From positions 5,948,001 to 6,012,000 of the forward strand of contig NZ_CP139781.1 in assembly GCF_019679435.2 (NCBI RefSeq): a stretch of 64,000 nucleotides of DNA, written 5' to 3'. The stretch comes from Actomonas aquatica (GTDB taxonomy: Bacteria > Verrucomicrobiota > Verrucomicrobiia > Opitutales > Opitutaceae). Numbering within the stretch: position 1 is the stretch's first letter; each line of letters begins with the position of its first letter. Of the stretch, positions 15,734-24,945 are shown piece after piece. Both the position numbers and the translations under genes were made by a program. A model generated the notes under the pieces. It made no database searches. It saw nothing but the letters and a program-made list of their open reading frames with translations, and was not told where the DNA came from.

Positions 15734-18541
15734 ATGAATTCCCTCCTAAAACTGCAGCACGTCCGCTTAGCCGTGCTGAGCGGGCTTCTTGCCCCGTTGG
15801 GCTTTGCCCAGACCACCGCGTCCGAGGACGTCGTGAAACTTGATGCCTTCACCGTGACCGGTTCCAACCTGTCGCGTGCCTTGGAAGAAGCGAGTGTGCC
15901 GGTGAGCACCTTTGCTCCGGTCGACATCGACGCCATCGGCGCGTCGACCATCGGCGATGTGATCTCCGCGCTGCCGTTTTCGCAAAATGTCGGCTTCAAC
16001 GATACTGCCACCGGGCCCAATGACGCCCGCGGTGACGTTGCGACCATCAACCTGCGCAATCTTGGCACCGGCCGCACGCTCGTCCTGCTCAACGGTCGCC
16101 GCATGTCGGCCCACGGCGTCACGCCGGGCACGCCGCCGATCCAATTTGTCAATCTCAACTCCATTCCCGTCGCGGCGGTCGCCTCCATCGATATCCTGCG
16201 TGACGGCGCTTCCGCCATCTATGGTTCCGACGCGATCGGTGGTGTCATGAACACCCGCCTGCGTCGCGACTTCGAGGGCATTGAGCTCAAGGTGCGTGGC
16301 GAATGGGGCGACCCGGCGCCGAACACTTACAGCGTCGACCTCTCCGGCGGTTTCGCCTCCGAAGACGGTCGCACGCATCTCGGCGTGTTCCTTTCCTACT
16401 ACGAGCGTGAGCACCTCGACTCCGCCGATCGCGAGTATTCAGCGCACGCCGACAAGCGTCCGCTGGTCGACGAGCCTTTCGCGTCCAACAGTCGTTTTAA
16501 TCGTGGGTCCTCCTCGGGTCCACACGGGCGCTTCACGGCTCAGGACGACAATGGCAACCCGGTGGGCGTTCCCGGCTTCACGCCGACTTCCGGCTCCACC
16601 CGCGGTCGTTTCCATGTCGATCCTGACACCGGTGAACTTACGCGAAGCACTGGCCCGAGCGCGTTTTACGACTTCCAGGAGGATGACTGGCTTCTGCCCG
16701 ACACCGAGCGTGTGTCCCTCTTCACCACCATCGATCACGAGATCAGCGAGGTCATGAGTCTCTTTGCGGAGTTGTCATACTACACCGCGGACTCCAACGG
16801 TCTCACCGCGACGACCCCGATCTCCTCGGGCACCGACGGTGTGGTCATCCCGAAGACCAACTACTACAATCCGGTCGGCACCCGGTTCTACGGTCCCGGC
16901 ACCGCCAATCCCACTGGCACCCCGCGTGATGTGCTCATCCGCAACTACCGCCCGGTCGACATCGGCCCGCGTTCCTATCTCACCGAGCTCGAAAGCTATC
17001 GTGGGGTGATCGGTCTGCGCGGCCGCATCGCCAGCGGCTGGGATTGGGAAACCGCCGTCCTGCACATGAAGGGCAAGACCTACCAGGAGAACCACAACTA
17101 CATGTCGCAGAGCCTGCTCGAAGCCCAGCTCGCGCTCGATACGCCCAACGCCTTCAATCCCTTCGGTGGCCCCTACGTCAACTCCCCGGAGCAATACGAA
17201 AACTTCGTGATCGATATCTGGGACCGCGGCACTGGCACCATCACCGGTTGGGACGGCAAAATCTCCGGCGACATGGTTGAGCTGCCCGCCGGCCCGATGG
17301 CCACCGTCATGGGCGTCGAAGTGCGCGAAGAGAGCATGAAGCAGCGCAACGACCCCTACGGTCTCGCCGATGATGTCATCGCCCAGTCCGAGCAGATCGA
17401 CATCGATGCCAGCCGCCGCATGTTCGGTTTCTACAGCGAGGCCCTCCTCCCGATCGTGGGTGAGTCCAATCGCGTCACCGGTATCCACAGCATGGATCTC
17501 CGTCTCGCCGCCCGCTACGAAGACTACGAAGACTTCGACGCCCTCAAGCCCGCCGCCGCGCTCTCCTGGCGTGTCGCCGAAGGCCTGATGATCCGCGCCT
17601 CCTACAACGAGGGCTTCCGCGCTCCCGGCGTGTCCGAACTCTTCCAGCCGCAGCGCGCCCGCCGCAACAACGGCCTCATCGATGATGCCCGCACCGGCGA
17701 AGAAGATGCCGAAGGCACCGTCAGCAAGCGCGTCGTGACCGGCGGTAACCCGGACCTCGAGGCCGAGGAGTCCCAATCCTACAACATCGGCTTCGTGCTC
17801 GATATCCCGAAAGTCGAAGGACTCTCCCTCTCCATGGACTTCTTCCAGATTGATTCCACCGACCGTATCGACAATCCGGATGCGCAGGACGAGCTCGATC
17901 TCGATGCCGAACTCTGGGCTGCCAGCGGTGGCAGCAACCCGCGCGTCATTCGTGAAGCGCAGACCGCCTCCGACGTCGCCGCCGGCATCCCCGGCCGCCT
18001 GATCGAAATCCAAGGCACCTACTACAACCTCGATTCCCGCAAGATCAAGGGGGTCGACGCCGCGTTGATCTGGTTGATGCCCGAGACGTCGATCGGTCGC
18101 TTCACCCTCAAGGCCGAAGGCACCTACACCTCCGAGCTCGAGGACATCGACCGTGACGGCAACGTTTCCAACCCGATCCGTCAGGGCGGCAACCCGCGCA
18201 CCAAGGGCCTCATCTCCCTGTCGTGGCGCAAGGATGCCTGGTCGGCGTATCTGAGCGGCCAATACGTGAGCGATTACGAGAACAGCTCCTCCTACGACAC
18301 CACCGACGCCAACGGCGACGTGCAGAAGCTGCTCGTCGACGCGCAGTGGATCGCCAACGCCTCCATGGGCTACCGCTTCAGCGCGGACTCCGCGCTCGCC
18401 GGCACCTCGGTGCGCGTCGGCGTGAACAACCTCTTCGACGAAGACCCGCCTCTCTACATGGGCTCGTCCGACGGTTTCGATTCCAGCTACCACAGCGCCA
18501 AGGGTCGCACGATCTTTGTGCAGCTCTCGCACAAGTTCTGA
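15734..18541 (+). CDS. TonB-dependent outer-membrane receptor
   Basis: About 935 residues from the ATG at 15734, which opens a signal peptide ending LLAPLGFAQ. A likely TonB box follows at once (EDVVKLDAFTVTGS), then the plug domain (TINLRNLGTGRTLVLLNGRRM, SIDILRDGASAIYGSDAIGGVMN) and a long beta-barrel ending in TIFVQLSHKF with the C-terminal aromatic residue expected for BAM-dependent folding. It transports an unknown substrate into the periplasm using TonB energy. It is followed by a gamma-glutamyltransferase gene and preceded divergently by a response regulator, so peptide or glutathione-like substrates are possible but unproven. Confidence 0.93.
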   Translation: MNSLLKLQHVRLAVLSGLLAPLGFAQTTASEDVVKLDAFTVTGSNLSRALEEASVPVSTFAPVDIDAIGASTIGDVISALPFSQNVGFNDTATGPNDARGDVATINLRNLGTGRTLVLLNGRRMSAHGVTPGTPPIQFVNLNSIPVAAVASIDILRDGASAIYGSDAIGGVMNTRLRRDFEGIELKVRGEWGDPAPNTYSVDLSGGFASEDGRTHLGVFLSYYEREHLDSADREYSAHADKRPLVDEPFASNSRFNRGSSSGPHGRFTAQDDNGNPVGVPGFTPTSGSTRGRFHVDPDTGELTRSTGPSAFYDFQEDDWLLPDTERVSLFTTIDHEISEVMSLFAELSYYTADSNGLTATTPISSGTDGVVIPKTNYYNPVGTRFYGPGTANPTGTPRDVLIRNYRPVDIGPRSYLTELESYRGVIGLRGRIASGWDWETAVLHMKGKTYQENHNYMSQSLLEAQLALDTPNAFNPFGGPYVNSPEQYENFVIDIWDRGTGTITGWDGKISGDMVELPAGPMATVMGVEVREESMKQRNDPYGLADDVIAQSEQIDIDASRRMFGFYSEALLPIVGESNRVTGIHSMDLRLAARYEDYEDFDALKPAAALSWRVAEGLMIRASYNEGFRAPGVSELFQPQRARRNNGLIDDARTGEEDAEGTVSKRVVTGGNPDLEAEESQSYNIGFVLDIPKVEGLSLSMDFFQIDSTDRIDNPDAQDELDLDAELWAASGGSNPRVIREAQTASDVAAGIPGRLIEIQGTYYNLDSRKIKGVDAALIWLMPETSIGRFTLKAEGTYTSELEDIDRDGNVSNPIRQGGNPRTKGLISLSWRKDAWSAYLSGQYVSDYENSSSYDTTDANGDVQKLLVDAQWIANASMGYRFSADSALAGTSVRVGVNNLFDEDPPLYMGSSDGFDSSYHSAKGRTIFVQLSHKF

Positions 18542-18587
18542 GCCGACGCCGGTTCTAAGCCTCTGAGTCACACACTGACTTGAACCT

Positions 18588-18620
18588 GATGTCGGGTCCC
18601 GGGGAACGGGGCCCGACATC
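18588..18620 (+). terminator. Hairpin after the TonB receptor gene
   Basis: Arms at 18588-18600 and 18608-18620 give a 13-bp stem with one G-T pair, about 45 bases after the receptor stop. No T-run follows, so it is either a factor-assisted terminator or a 3'-end-protecting hairpin. Its outer arm, GATGTCGGG, resembles the inverted repeat at 50161-50229. Confidence 0.4.
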
Positions 18621-18643
18621 CTCCCCTCGCTTTGCCTGTCACC

Positions 18644-20317
18644 ATGAAGTCGTTCCTGCGTAGCGTTCTGCTCGGCGCCTCCTTTTTCAGCTCGCTCCGG
18701 GCTTCCGACGTCGTGGTTCCGATCGAGCCCGTCACCGGCGAACACGGCATGGTGGTGGCGGGGCACCCCGAAGCGGCCGCCATCGGCCGCGATGTGCTGC
18801 AGTCCGGCGGCAACGCCGTCGATGCCGCGATTGCCGTATCGCTCTCGCTGGGCGTCGCCGAGCCCTACGGCTCCGGTTTGGGCGGCAAACTCATGTTTCT
18901 CTACCACGACGCTGCGACCGGTCAGTCCTTCGTGATCGACGCGATGGATGCGGCGCCGATCGACCTCGATGAAACCGCGGCACGCGAGTGGCCCTACGCC
19001 GAGCGCGTGCGGGGTTACACCTCCGTGGCGATGCCGGGCCTCCCGGCGGGTTTGGCTATCGCGCACCAACGCTGGGCCTCGCGCCCGTGGGCAGAGTTGG
19101 TGGAGCCGGCCCGTGAGCTGGCCGTGCGTGGCTTCCGCATCGAACCCAAAACCCACACCCTCTTTGAAGAGCGACTCGATCGTCTGCAGGGCGACGAGGC
19201 GCTCGCCGCCTTGTTTCTCCCGGACGGCGAACTGCCCGAAATCGGCAGCCTCCTGCCCAATCCCGATCTCGCGCTCAGCTTGCAATGGCTGGCGGAGGAC
19301 GGTCCCGAATCGTTCTACCACGGTCGCCTCGGCGCCAAGATCGCCGCCGGTGTGAGCGCGCAAGGCGGGTTCTCCGCCGCTGCCCTCGCCGCCTACGAAG
19401 CGAGGGTCGTCGAACCCGTTGCGATCGAACTCGCCGGCCACACCGTGCTGAGCAGTCCGCCGCCCTCCACGGGCTCGGCCATGTATTTCCCGGTGCTCAA
19501 GGTGCTCGAGCCGCTGCTCGATACCGCGGAGCCACTCCGCTCCGCCGCCAACCTCGACCTGATCGGCCGCGCGTGGGGGAGGGTGCAGCCGCGCATTTAC
19601 GCCGAGATCGCCGATCGTCCGGAAGCACGGGAGCGTTTCGCCAGCCTGCTCGACGAGGCCTACATCGCGGAGCAGCAGGACTGGTTGCGCTCCGAACCGG
19701 CCCACGTGCCGGCTCCTGCGCTGGAGGACAGCAATGCCTCGACCACGCATTTTGTCGTCGTGGATGGCGCCGGCAACATCGTCACCGCCACCCAATCGCT
19801 CAGCCTGCACTTCGGCGCCGGTGTCTTGGCCCCCGGCACGGGCATCGTGCTCAACAACAGCATGAGCAACTTTGCCTACCGCGACGCCGACAGCCCCAAC
19901 ATGGTCACCGCGGGGCAGCGCCCACGCAGCACGATTTGCCCGACGCTTATCTTTGCGCCCGACGGCACGACCATCGCCATCGGCCTGCCGGGCGGTTCCC
20001 GCATTCCTACCGCCATGCTGCAGGTCGTGCTCGACCGCGTGCTCTGGCAGCGCCCGCTGACCGACGCCATCGGCGACGTGCGCGTTCACATCAACCCGGC
20101 TTGGCGCAACAACGAGGTCGACGAAATCGCGGTCGAAACCGGGCTGCCGGCCACAGTCCGCGAGACCCTCGTGGACGCCGGCTGGAAGCTCGACGAACAC
20201 GAGCCCGCGGGCACCGGCCTCTATTTTGGCGGAATCAACGCCATCGAAATCGCGCCCGACGGCACCCTGACCGGTATCGCCGATCCGCGCCGAACCAACG
20301 CTGCGGCAGGCTTTTAG
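18644..20317 (+). CDS. ggt: Gamma-glutamyltransferase (Ntn-hydrolase)
   Basis: 557 residues with an N-terminal signal (MKSFLRSVLLGASFFSSLRA). The family markers are in order: AAAIGRDVLQSGGNAVDAAIA near the N-terminus, EPYGSGLGG, the self-cleavage site STTHFVVVD with nucleophile Thr about residue 367, and LPGGSRIPTAMLQVV for the oxyanion/substrate region. The enzyme is made as a proenzyme that splits into two subunits in the periplasm and hydrolyses or transfers gamma-glutamyl groups, for example from glutathione. It lies about 100 bases after the TonB receptor on the same strand. A weak hairpin (20330-20344) follows the stop. Confidence 0.9.
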   Translation: MKSFLRSVLLGASFFSSLRASDVVVPIEPVTGEHGMVVAGHPEAAAIGRDVLQSGGNAVDAAIAVSLSLGVAEPYGSGLGGKLMFLYHDAATGQSFVIDAMDAAPIDLDETAAREWPYAERVRGYTSVAMPGLPAGLAIAHQRWASRPWAELVEPARELAVRGFRIEPKTHTLFEERLDRLQGDEALAALFLPDGELPEIGSLLPNPDLALSLQWLAEDGPESFYHGRLGAKIAAGVSAQGGFSAAALAAYEARVVEPVAIELAGHTVLSSPPPSTGSAMYFPVLKVLEPLLDTAEPLRSAANLDLIGRAWGRVQPRIYAEIADRPEARERFASLLDEAYIAEQQDWLRSEPAHVPAPALEDSNASTTHFVVVDGAGNIVTATQSLSLHFGAGVLAPGTGIVLNNSMSNFAYRDADSPNMVTAGQRPRSTICPTLIFAPDGTTIAIGLPGGSRIPTAMLQVVLDRVLWQRPLTDAIGDVRVHINPAWRNNEVDEIAVETGLPATVRETLVDAGWKLDEHEPAGTGLYFGGINAIEIAPDGTLTGIADPRRTNAAAGF

Positions 20318-20402
20318 GGCAGGGGAGGGACCTGCCGCGCAGGTTGTCCAAAATTCACCTTGCCAAGGGCCATCGCACGCTCTGTGTTCGACAACTCTTC
20401 CC

Positions 20403-20597
20403 ATGCAAAAGACGAAGAAATCCATCGCCAAGCGCTTCAAGCTGTCCGCCAAGGGCAAGCTCATGCGCCGCACGCCCGGCTTCCGTCACTTGATGGCCAC
20501 CAAGAGCTCGAAGCAAAAGCGCCGAGCCTCCCAGGACAAACAAGTCGACGCCGGCCGCGCTGCCAACCTCAAGCGGGGTCTCCCGCACGGTCTCTAA
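20403..20597 (+). CDS. rpmI: 50S ribosomal protein L35
   Basis: 64 residues, very basic, with the L35 pattern MQKTKKSIAKRFKLSAKGK followed by RTPGFRHLMATKSSKQKR and a short C-terminal tail. This is the usual family length. It precedes rplT by about 90 bases, as in almost all bacteria. The translation-initiation-factor gene infC, normally just upstream, is not there; a gamma-glutamyltransferase gene is, so the cluster is split or rearranged. Confidence 0.97.
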   Translation: MQKTKKSIAKRFKLSAKGKLMRRTPGFRHLMATKSSKQKRRASQDKQVDAGRAANLKRGLPHGL

Positions 20598-20687
20598 CCC
20601 GAGGAAACGCAGCTACCAACCGCAACTTGTCAGGCGGGTAATACCCAACGAGACGACCCGCCGACACTTAAAGACGAAAGATAAAAC

Positions 20688-21068
20688 ATGCCTCGTGTCA
20701 CTAACGCCCCCGCCGCCAACAAGCGCCGCAAGAAGATCCTGAAGCACGCCAAGGGTTACTTCGCGCGCAAGTCGAAGCTCTATCGCTACGCGAAAGACGC
20801 CGTCGATCACGCTTGGCAATACGCCTACCGCGACCGCAAGAAGAAGAAGAGCACCGCCCGCCAGCTCTGGATCGTCCGCCTCTCCGCGGCCGTCCGCGCT
20901 CAGGGTATGAGCTACTCCCGCTTCATCGAGGGTCTCAAGGCCGCCAATGTCGACATGGACCGCAAGGTTCTCGCCGATCTCGCGGTTCGCGACGAAGTGG
21001 CTTTCAACGCTGTGGTCAAACAAGCCCAAGACGCGTTGAAGACCAAGGCCGCCTCCGCGCAGGCCTAA
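20688..21068 (+). CDS. rplT: 50S ribosomal protein L20
   Basis: 126 residues: MPRVTNAPAANKRRKKILK, AKGYFARKSKLYRYAKDAV and RQLWIVRLSAAVRAQGMSYS are the conserved L20 segments that nucleate 23S rRNA assembly. L20 is also the autoregulator of rpmI-rplT in many bacteria by binding the leader; no such leader structure could be verified here. Two hairpins, the second a good terminator, follow before pheS. Confidence 0.97.
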   Translation: MPRVTNAPAANKRRKKILKHAKGYFARKSKLYRYAKDAVDHAWQYAYRDRKKKKSTARQLWIVRLSAAVRAQGMSYSRFIEGLKAANVDMDRKVLADLAVRDEVAFNAVVKQAQDALKTKAASAQA

Positions 21069-21084
21069 GCCCCCCCCCACCAAC

Positions 21085-21161
21085 GCGAGCCCGACCGGCT
21101 CGCCTCCATTATTCTCCCGGAGGACGGGTCCCATCTCGGGGCACCGTCCTCTTTTCTTTTC
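21085..21161 (+). terminator. Tandem hairpins with terminator between rplT and pheS
   Basis: A first 7-bp stem (21085-21091 with 21097-21103) is followed by a second hairpin with arms 21120-21127 and 21144-21151 and then TTTTCTTTT. The second is a convincing intrinsic terminator for rpmI-rplT. Because it is 45 bases upstream of pheS it could also act as an attenuator; no phenylalanine-rich leader peptide is evident. Confidence 0.7.
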
Positions 21162-21206
21162 CGCCTCCCGCACCGTCCGTCCGCATCGCCCGATTCTTCT
21201 CCTCGC

Positions 21207-22250
21207 ATGCAAGATCAACTCTCCGCACTCGTCGCCAAAGCGCAGGCCGAGCTCCCGACGCTCGCCTCCCGCCCCGATTTTGAGGCCGCCAAGGCCCGCT
21301 ACGTCGGCCCCAAGGGTGAGCTCACCAGCCTCATGAAACAGATGGGCAGCGTGCCCAAGGAAGAGCGCCCGGCCATGGGCAAGCTCATCAACGAGACCAA
21401 GACCGCCCTCCAGTCGCTGCTCGACGCCGCCCTGCACTCCATCGAAGCCGCCGAACTCGCCGCCCAACTCGGCCCGGCCATCGATCCGACCCTGCCGTCA
21501 CCCGATCCGCTGCCCGGCACGCGCCACCCGCTGACCCTCGTGCGCGAGGAGATCTGCGGCATCCTCAAGAAGGTGGGTTTCACCGTCGTCGAGGGCCCCG
21601 AGGTCGAGACCGAATATTACTGCTTCGACGCGCTCAACACGCCTGCCGATCACCCGGCCCGCGACGCGCAGGACACCTTCTATTTCCCGGACGACGCGGT
21701 CTTCACCAACGTCCCCAAGAAGATCGACGGCGAAAAATACCTGCTGCGCACGCACACGTCCTCGGTGCAGATCCGCACCATGCTAAAGGGCCAACCGCCC
21801 ATCCGCATCGTGTCGCCCGGCCGCGTGTATCGCCGCGATACCGTCGACGCCACCCACTCGGCCAACTTCCACCAACTCGAGGGGCTTTACGTCGACAAGA
21901 ACGTGACCGTCGCCGACCTCAAGGCGCTGCTCGACTACGTGCTCAAGTCGCTCCTCGGCTCCGACACCAAGGTCCGTTTCCGCCCGCATTACTTCGGCTA
22001 CACCGAGCCCAGCTTCGAGGTCGACCTCTCCGCCAAACACCTGCCCAAGGTGAACAAGGAGTGGGTCGAGATCATGGGCTGCGGCATGGTCGATCCGCAG
22101 GTCTTTGATGATGTCGGCTACGATTCGTCCGTGTGGACTGGATACGCCTTCGGCATGGGGATCGAGCGCATCGCCATGATGATGTATGGCATCGATGACA
22201 TCCGTTACTTCTACCAAAACGACCTCCGCTTCCTCCGCCAATTCGCGTAA
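21207..22250 (+). CDS. pheS: Phenylalanyl-tRNA synthetase alpha subunit
   Basis: 347 residues. An N-terminal coiled coil (QDQLSALVAKAQAELPTLA) is followed by the class II core: motif 2 region with RTHTSSVQIRTM and RVYRRDTVDATHSANFHQLEG, and motif 3 with GMGIERIAMMMYGIDDIRYFYQND. It charges tRNA-Phe together with PheT. It is separated from pheT by 155 bases that hold a large inverted repeat. Confidence 0.97.
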   Translation: MQDQLSALVAKAQAELPTLASRPDFEAAKARYVGPKGELTSLMKQMGSVPKEERPAMGKLINETKTALQSLLDAALHSIEAAELAAQLGPAIDPTLPSPDPLPGTRHPLTLVREEICGILKKVGFTVVEGPEVETEYYCFDALNTPADHPARDAQDTFYFPDDAVFTNVPKKIDGEKYLLRTHTSSVQIRTMLKGQPPIRIVSPGRVYRRDTVDATHSANFHQLEGLYVDKNVTVADLKALLDYVLKSLLGSDTKVRFRPHYFGYTEPSFEVDLSAKHLPKVNKEWVEIMGCGMVDPQVFDDVGYDSSVWTGYAFGMGIERIAMMMYGIDDIRYFYQNDLRFLRQFA

Positions 22251-22267
22251 GTCACCGCAATCTTTTC

Positions 22268-22385
22268 AACCACGGATGAACACGGATGGGCTCCACAACC
22301 GTTTGCCAAAACCAGCCGCGATTGAAGCGACCTTCTGCTTCAATGCGTAGCCGTTAGGCGAAGCCATCCGTGTCCATCCGTGGTT
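22268..22385. repeat. Inverted-repeat element between pheS and pheT
   Basis: Outer arms 22268-22289 and 22364-22385 are complementary over 22 bases with one mismatch. Inside, an 8-bp stem (22321-22328 with 22337-22344) forms a second hairpin. Each outer arm is itself built from two near-copies of CACGGATG. This looks like a mobile REP- or MITE-like intergenic element. It fills almost the whole pheS-pheT gap. Confidence 0.75.
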
Positions 22386-22405
22386 AAACCCTCTTCTTTT
22401 TACCT

Positions 22406-24862
22406 GTGAAACTTTCCAAATCCTGGCTCCAAGACTACGTCGATCTCGCGGACCTTTCCGACGACCAGATTGCCGAGGCGATCACTCAGCTCGGCTTCGA
22501 GGTCGAGGGCATCGAACACACCGGCGCTCCCCAGTTGGAGAACGTGGTCGTCGGCGAAATCCTTTCCCGCGACGCGCACCCGAATTCCGACCACCTCGGC
22601 ATCTGCCAAGTGGCGGTGGGCGACGCCAATGGCGGCACCAAGCGCATCGTGTGCGGCGCGCAGAACTACAAGGTCGGCGACCGCGTGCCGGTTGCGCTCA
22701 TCGGCGCCGTGCTCCCCGGCGACTTCAAGATCAAGCCGGCCAAGATCCGCGGTGAGGCCTCCGAGGGCATGATGTGCTCCGGCAAGGAACTCTCCATCGG
22801 CGACGATCACTCCGGTCTGCTCATCCTCACCAGCCGCCCCGAGATCGGCCTGCCGATCAACGACGCGCTGCCGGAAGGCGACGTGGTCTTCGATATCGAG
22901 ATCACGCCCAACCGCCCGGACTGCCAGAGCCACCTCGGCGTCGCCCGCGAGCTCGCCGCCTGGTTCCGCCGCGAGCTGCGTTACCCCGACACCACCGTGC
23001 CGGCCGCCGCGCCCGCCCGGCCCGATTTGCTCAAGCACGTGCAGGTCGACGACCAGGAAGGCTGCCCCGTTTACACCGGCACCGTTGTCGCCGGCGTGAA
23101 GGTCGGCCCGTCGCCCGACTGGATGCAGCAGCGCCTCACCGCCGTCGGCCTGCGTCCGATCAACAACCTCGTCGATATCGGCAACTACGTGATGCTCGAA
23201 TACGGCCAGCCGATGCACGCCTTCGACGCGTCGAAACTCGGCGGCCAGTCCATCATCGTGCGCCGTGCCCGCGAGGGAGAGTCCCTCGTCACCCTCGACG
23301 AAAAAGACCGTAAGCTTTCTCCGGATACGTTGCTCATCGCCGACGCCGAGAAGCCCGTCGTCATCGCCGGCATCATGGGCGGCGAAAACTCCGGCGTGAG
23401 CGACGACACCACCGACCTCGTGCTCGAAGTCGCCGCGTTCCGCCGTCAGCTCATCCGCGCCACCTCGCGCCGCCTTCAACTCAGCTCCGATTCCTCCTAC
23501 CGCTACGAGCGCGGCATCGATGTGCACATGATCCCCGAGGTCATCCGTCGCGCCGTGCACCTCGTGACCACCCTCGCCGGTGGTCAGCTCTGCGGCGAAA
23601 CCCTGCGTGTCGGCAACGACCTGCCGTGGGAGCGCGAAGTCACCCTGTCGCCGGCCTGGGTGCGGGCGCGCCTCGGCTTTGAAGTCAGCGACGCCGACCA
23701 GCGCGCCGCGCTCGAAGCGCTCGATCTGCTCATCGTCCGCGAGAGCGAGGACGATGCCGGCAACGCCGCCTGGACCGTGCGCATTCCCAGCTGGCGCAAG
23801 GACCTCGATCGCCCGATCGATTTGGTCGAAGAAATCCTGCGCGTGCACGGCACCGCCAAGATTCCCGAGCGCACCGTTACCGGTCCGGGCTTGTTGGTCG
23901 AAGACGATCCGGTGGCCGAATTTAACCGCGCGGTGCGCAGCATCCTCGTCGGCCAGAATTTTAACGAGTGCGTCACCTACACGCTCCGCGCCAAGGCCGA
24001 CGTCGCTCGTTGGGGTGGGGAGTCGCAGGTCGATCCGCTCGGTCTCGCCAACCCGTTTGTGGAAGACCAATCGCACCTGCGTCCGTCGCTGGTGGGTGGT
24101 CTGCTCGACTCGCTCAAGCTCAACCAAGCCCGCGGCAACGCGGTGAGTCGTCTCTTCGAAACCGGCCGCGTCTTTCTGCCGCACAAGAACGGCGGATTGC
24201 AGGAATGCGCCGCCGTCGGCTTCGTGATCGCCGAGAGCACCGACGCCGCGTGGCTCAAGCGCGAACCGGCCGACTTCTACACGGTGAAGCGCCTCATCGA
24301 GTCGATTTCCGAACTCACCACCGCCGGGCTCGCCCGTCAGCCGCACCTCGCGACCGACGACGAAGCCAGCGCCGGTTGGCAGGACGGTCACGCGACCTTG
24401 CAGGGTAACATGGCTTACGGATTCACCGCGCGCTACGGCTTGCTCGATCTCGCGCAGCTCAAGGCGCTCGACATCGAGGGCAAGGTTTACGCCGGCGTCT
24501 TCGCCATCCTGCCGGAGCGTCTCGGTCAGGGCGGCAAGCGCAGCCGTTACCAACCCTTCAGCCTGCAGCCGGCCGCACTGCGTGACGTCGCCCTCGTCGT
24601 CGACGAAAGCGAGCAGGCGGGCGACGTGTTGAAGGAGCTCACCAAACACGCCCGCAAGGCCGCCCAAGGGTTCGACCTCGAAGACGTGTCGCTCTTCGAC
24701 GTTTACCAGGGCAAGGGCCTGCCGGAAGGGAAGAAGAGCCTCGCGTTCTCGCTCACCTTCCGCGCCGCCGATCGCACGCTCAAGGACGAGGAGGTCAACC
24801 AGGCCTTCACCAAGGTCCTCGAGCAGATCGCGTCCAAGACCAGCTACACGGTGCGCCAGTAA
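22406..24862 (+). CDS. pheT: Phenylalanyl-tRNA synthetase beta subunit
   Basis: 818 residues from a GTG start (MKLSKSWLQDYVDL). Order: tRNA-binding OB domain (VVVGEILSRDAHPNSDHLGICQV), B3/B4 editing domain (GVARELAAWFRR and following), B5 domain, and a C-terminal anticodon-binding domain of the ferredoxin-fold type (SLQPAALRDVALVVDE, LFDVYQGKGLPEGKKSLAFSL). It completes the PheST tetramer and holds the site that clears mis-charged Tyr-tRNA-Phe. The start is fixed by agreement with the conserved family N-terminus. Confidence 0.97.
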   Translation: MKLSKSWLQDYVDLADLSDDQIAEAITQLGFEVEGIEHTGAPQLENVVVGEILSRDAHPNSDHLGICQVAVGDANGGTKRIVCGAQNYKVGDRVPVALIGAVLPGDFKIKPAKIRGEASEGMMCSGKELSIGDDHSGLLILTSRPEIGLPINDALPEGDVVFDIEITPNRPDCQSHLGVARELAAWFRRELRYPDTTVPAAAPARPDLLKHVQVDDQEGCPVYTGTVVAGVKVGPSPDWMQQRLTAVGLRPINNLVDIGNYVMLEYGQPMHAFDASKLGGQSIIVRRAREGESLVTLDEKDRKLSPDTLLIADAEKPVVIAGIMGGENSGVSDDTTDLVLEVAAFRRQLIRATSRRLQLSSDSSYRYERGIDVHMIPEVIRRAVHLVTTLAGGQLCGETLRVGNDLPWEREVTLSPAWVRARLGFEVSDADQRAALEALDLLIVRESEDDAGNAAWTVRIPSWRKDLDRPIDLVEEILRVHGTAKIPERTVTGPGLLVEDDPVAEFNRAVRSILVGQNFNECVTYTLRAKADVARWGGESQVDPLGLANPFVEDQSHLRPSLVGGLLDSLKLNQARGNAVSRLFETGRVFLPHKNGGLQECAAVGFVIAESTDAAWLKREPADFYTVKRLIESISELTTAGLARQPHLATDDEASAGWQDGHATLQGNMAYGFTARYGLLDLAQLKALDIEGKVYAGVFAILPERLGQGGKRSRYQPFSLQPAALRDVALVVDESEQAGDVLKELTKHARKAAQGFDLEDVSLFDVYQGKGLPEGKKSLAFSLTFRAADRTLKDEEVNQAFTKVLEQIASKTSYTVRQ

Positions 24863-24877
24863 GCGGAGTTGCGCTGC

Positions 24878-24934
24878 GCCGCGGCAGGATGCCGCGGCCA
24901 CGACTGGACCCGTGGCCGAGGCTTCCAGCCTCGG
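24878..24934. repeat. REP-like cluster of hairpins after pheT
   Basis: Three consecutive stems: GCCGCGGC repeated around AGGAT (24878-24898), GGCCACG with CGTGGCC (24896-24917), and CCGAGGC-TTCCA-GCCTCGG (24916-24934). The structure is compact and non-coding, and similar GC-rich hairpins lie at 26692-26753. It is a probable dispersed element. Confidence 0.6.
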
Positions 24935-24945
24935 TTTGTCGTTGT

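Noticed and set aside
16775..20473. A 1232-residue open frame on the minus strand opposite the TonB receptor and gamma-glutamyltransferase genes
   Set aside because: It is an antisense shadow. High GC in third codon positions leaves the opposite strand stop-free; both plus-strand genes have clear families and the minus protein has none.
22400..24901. An 833-residue minus-strand open frame opposite pheT
   Set aside because: Antisense shadow of the conserved pheT gene.
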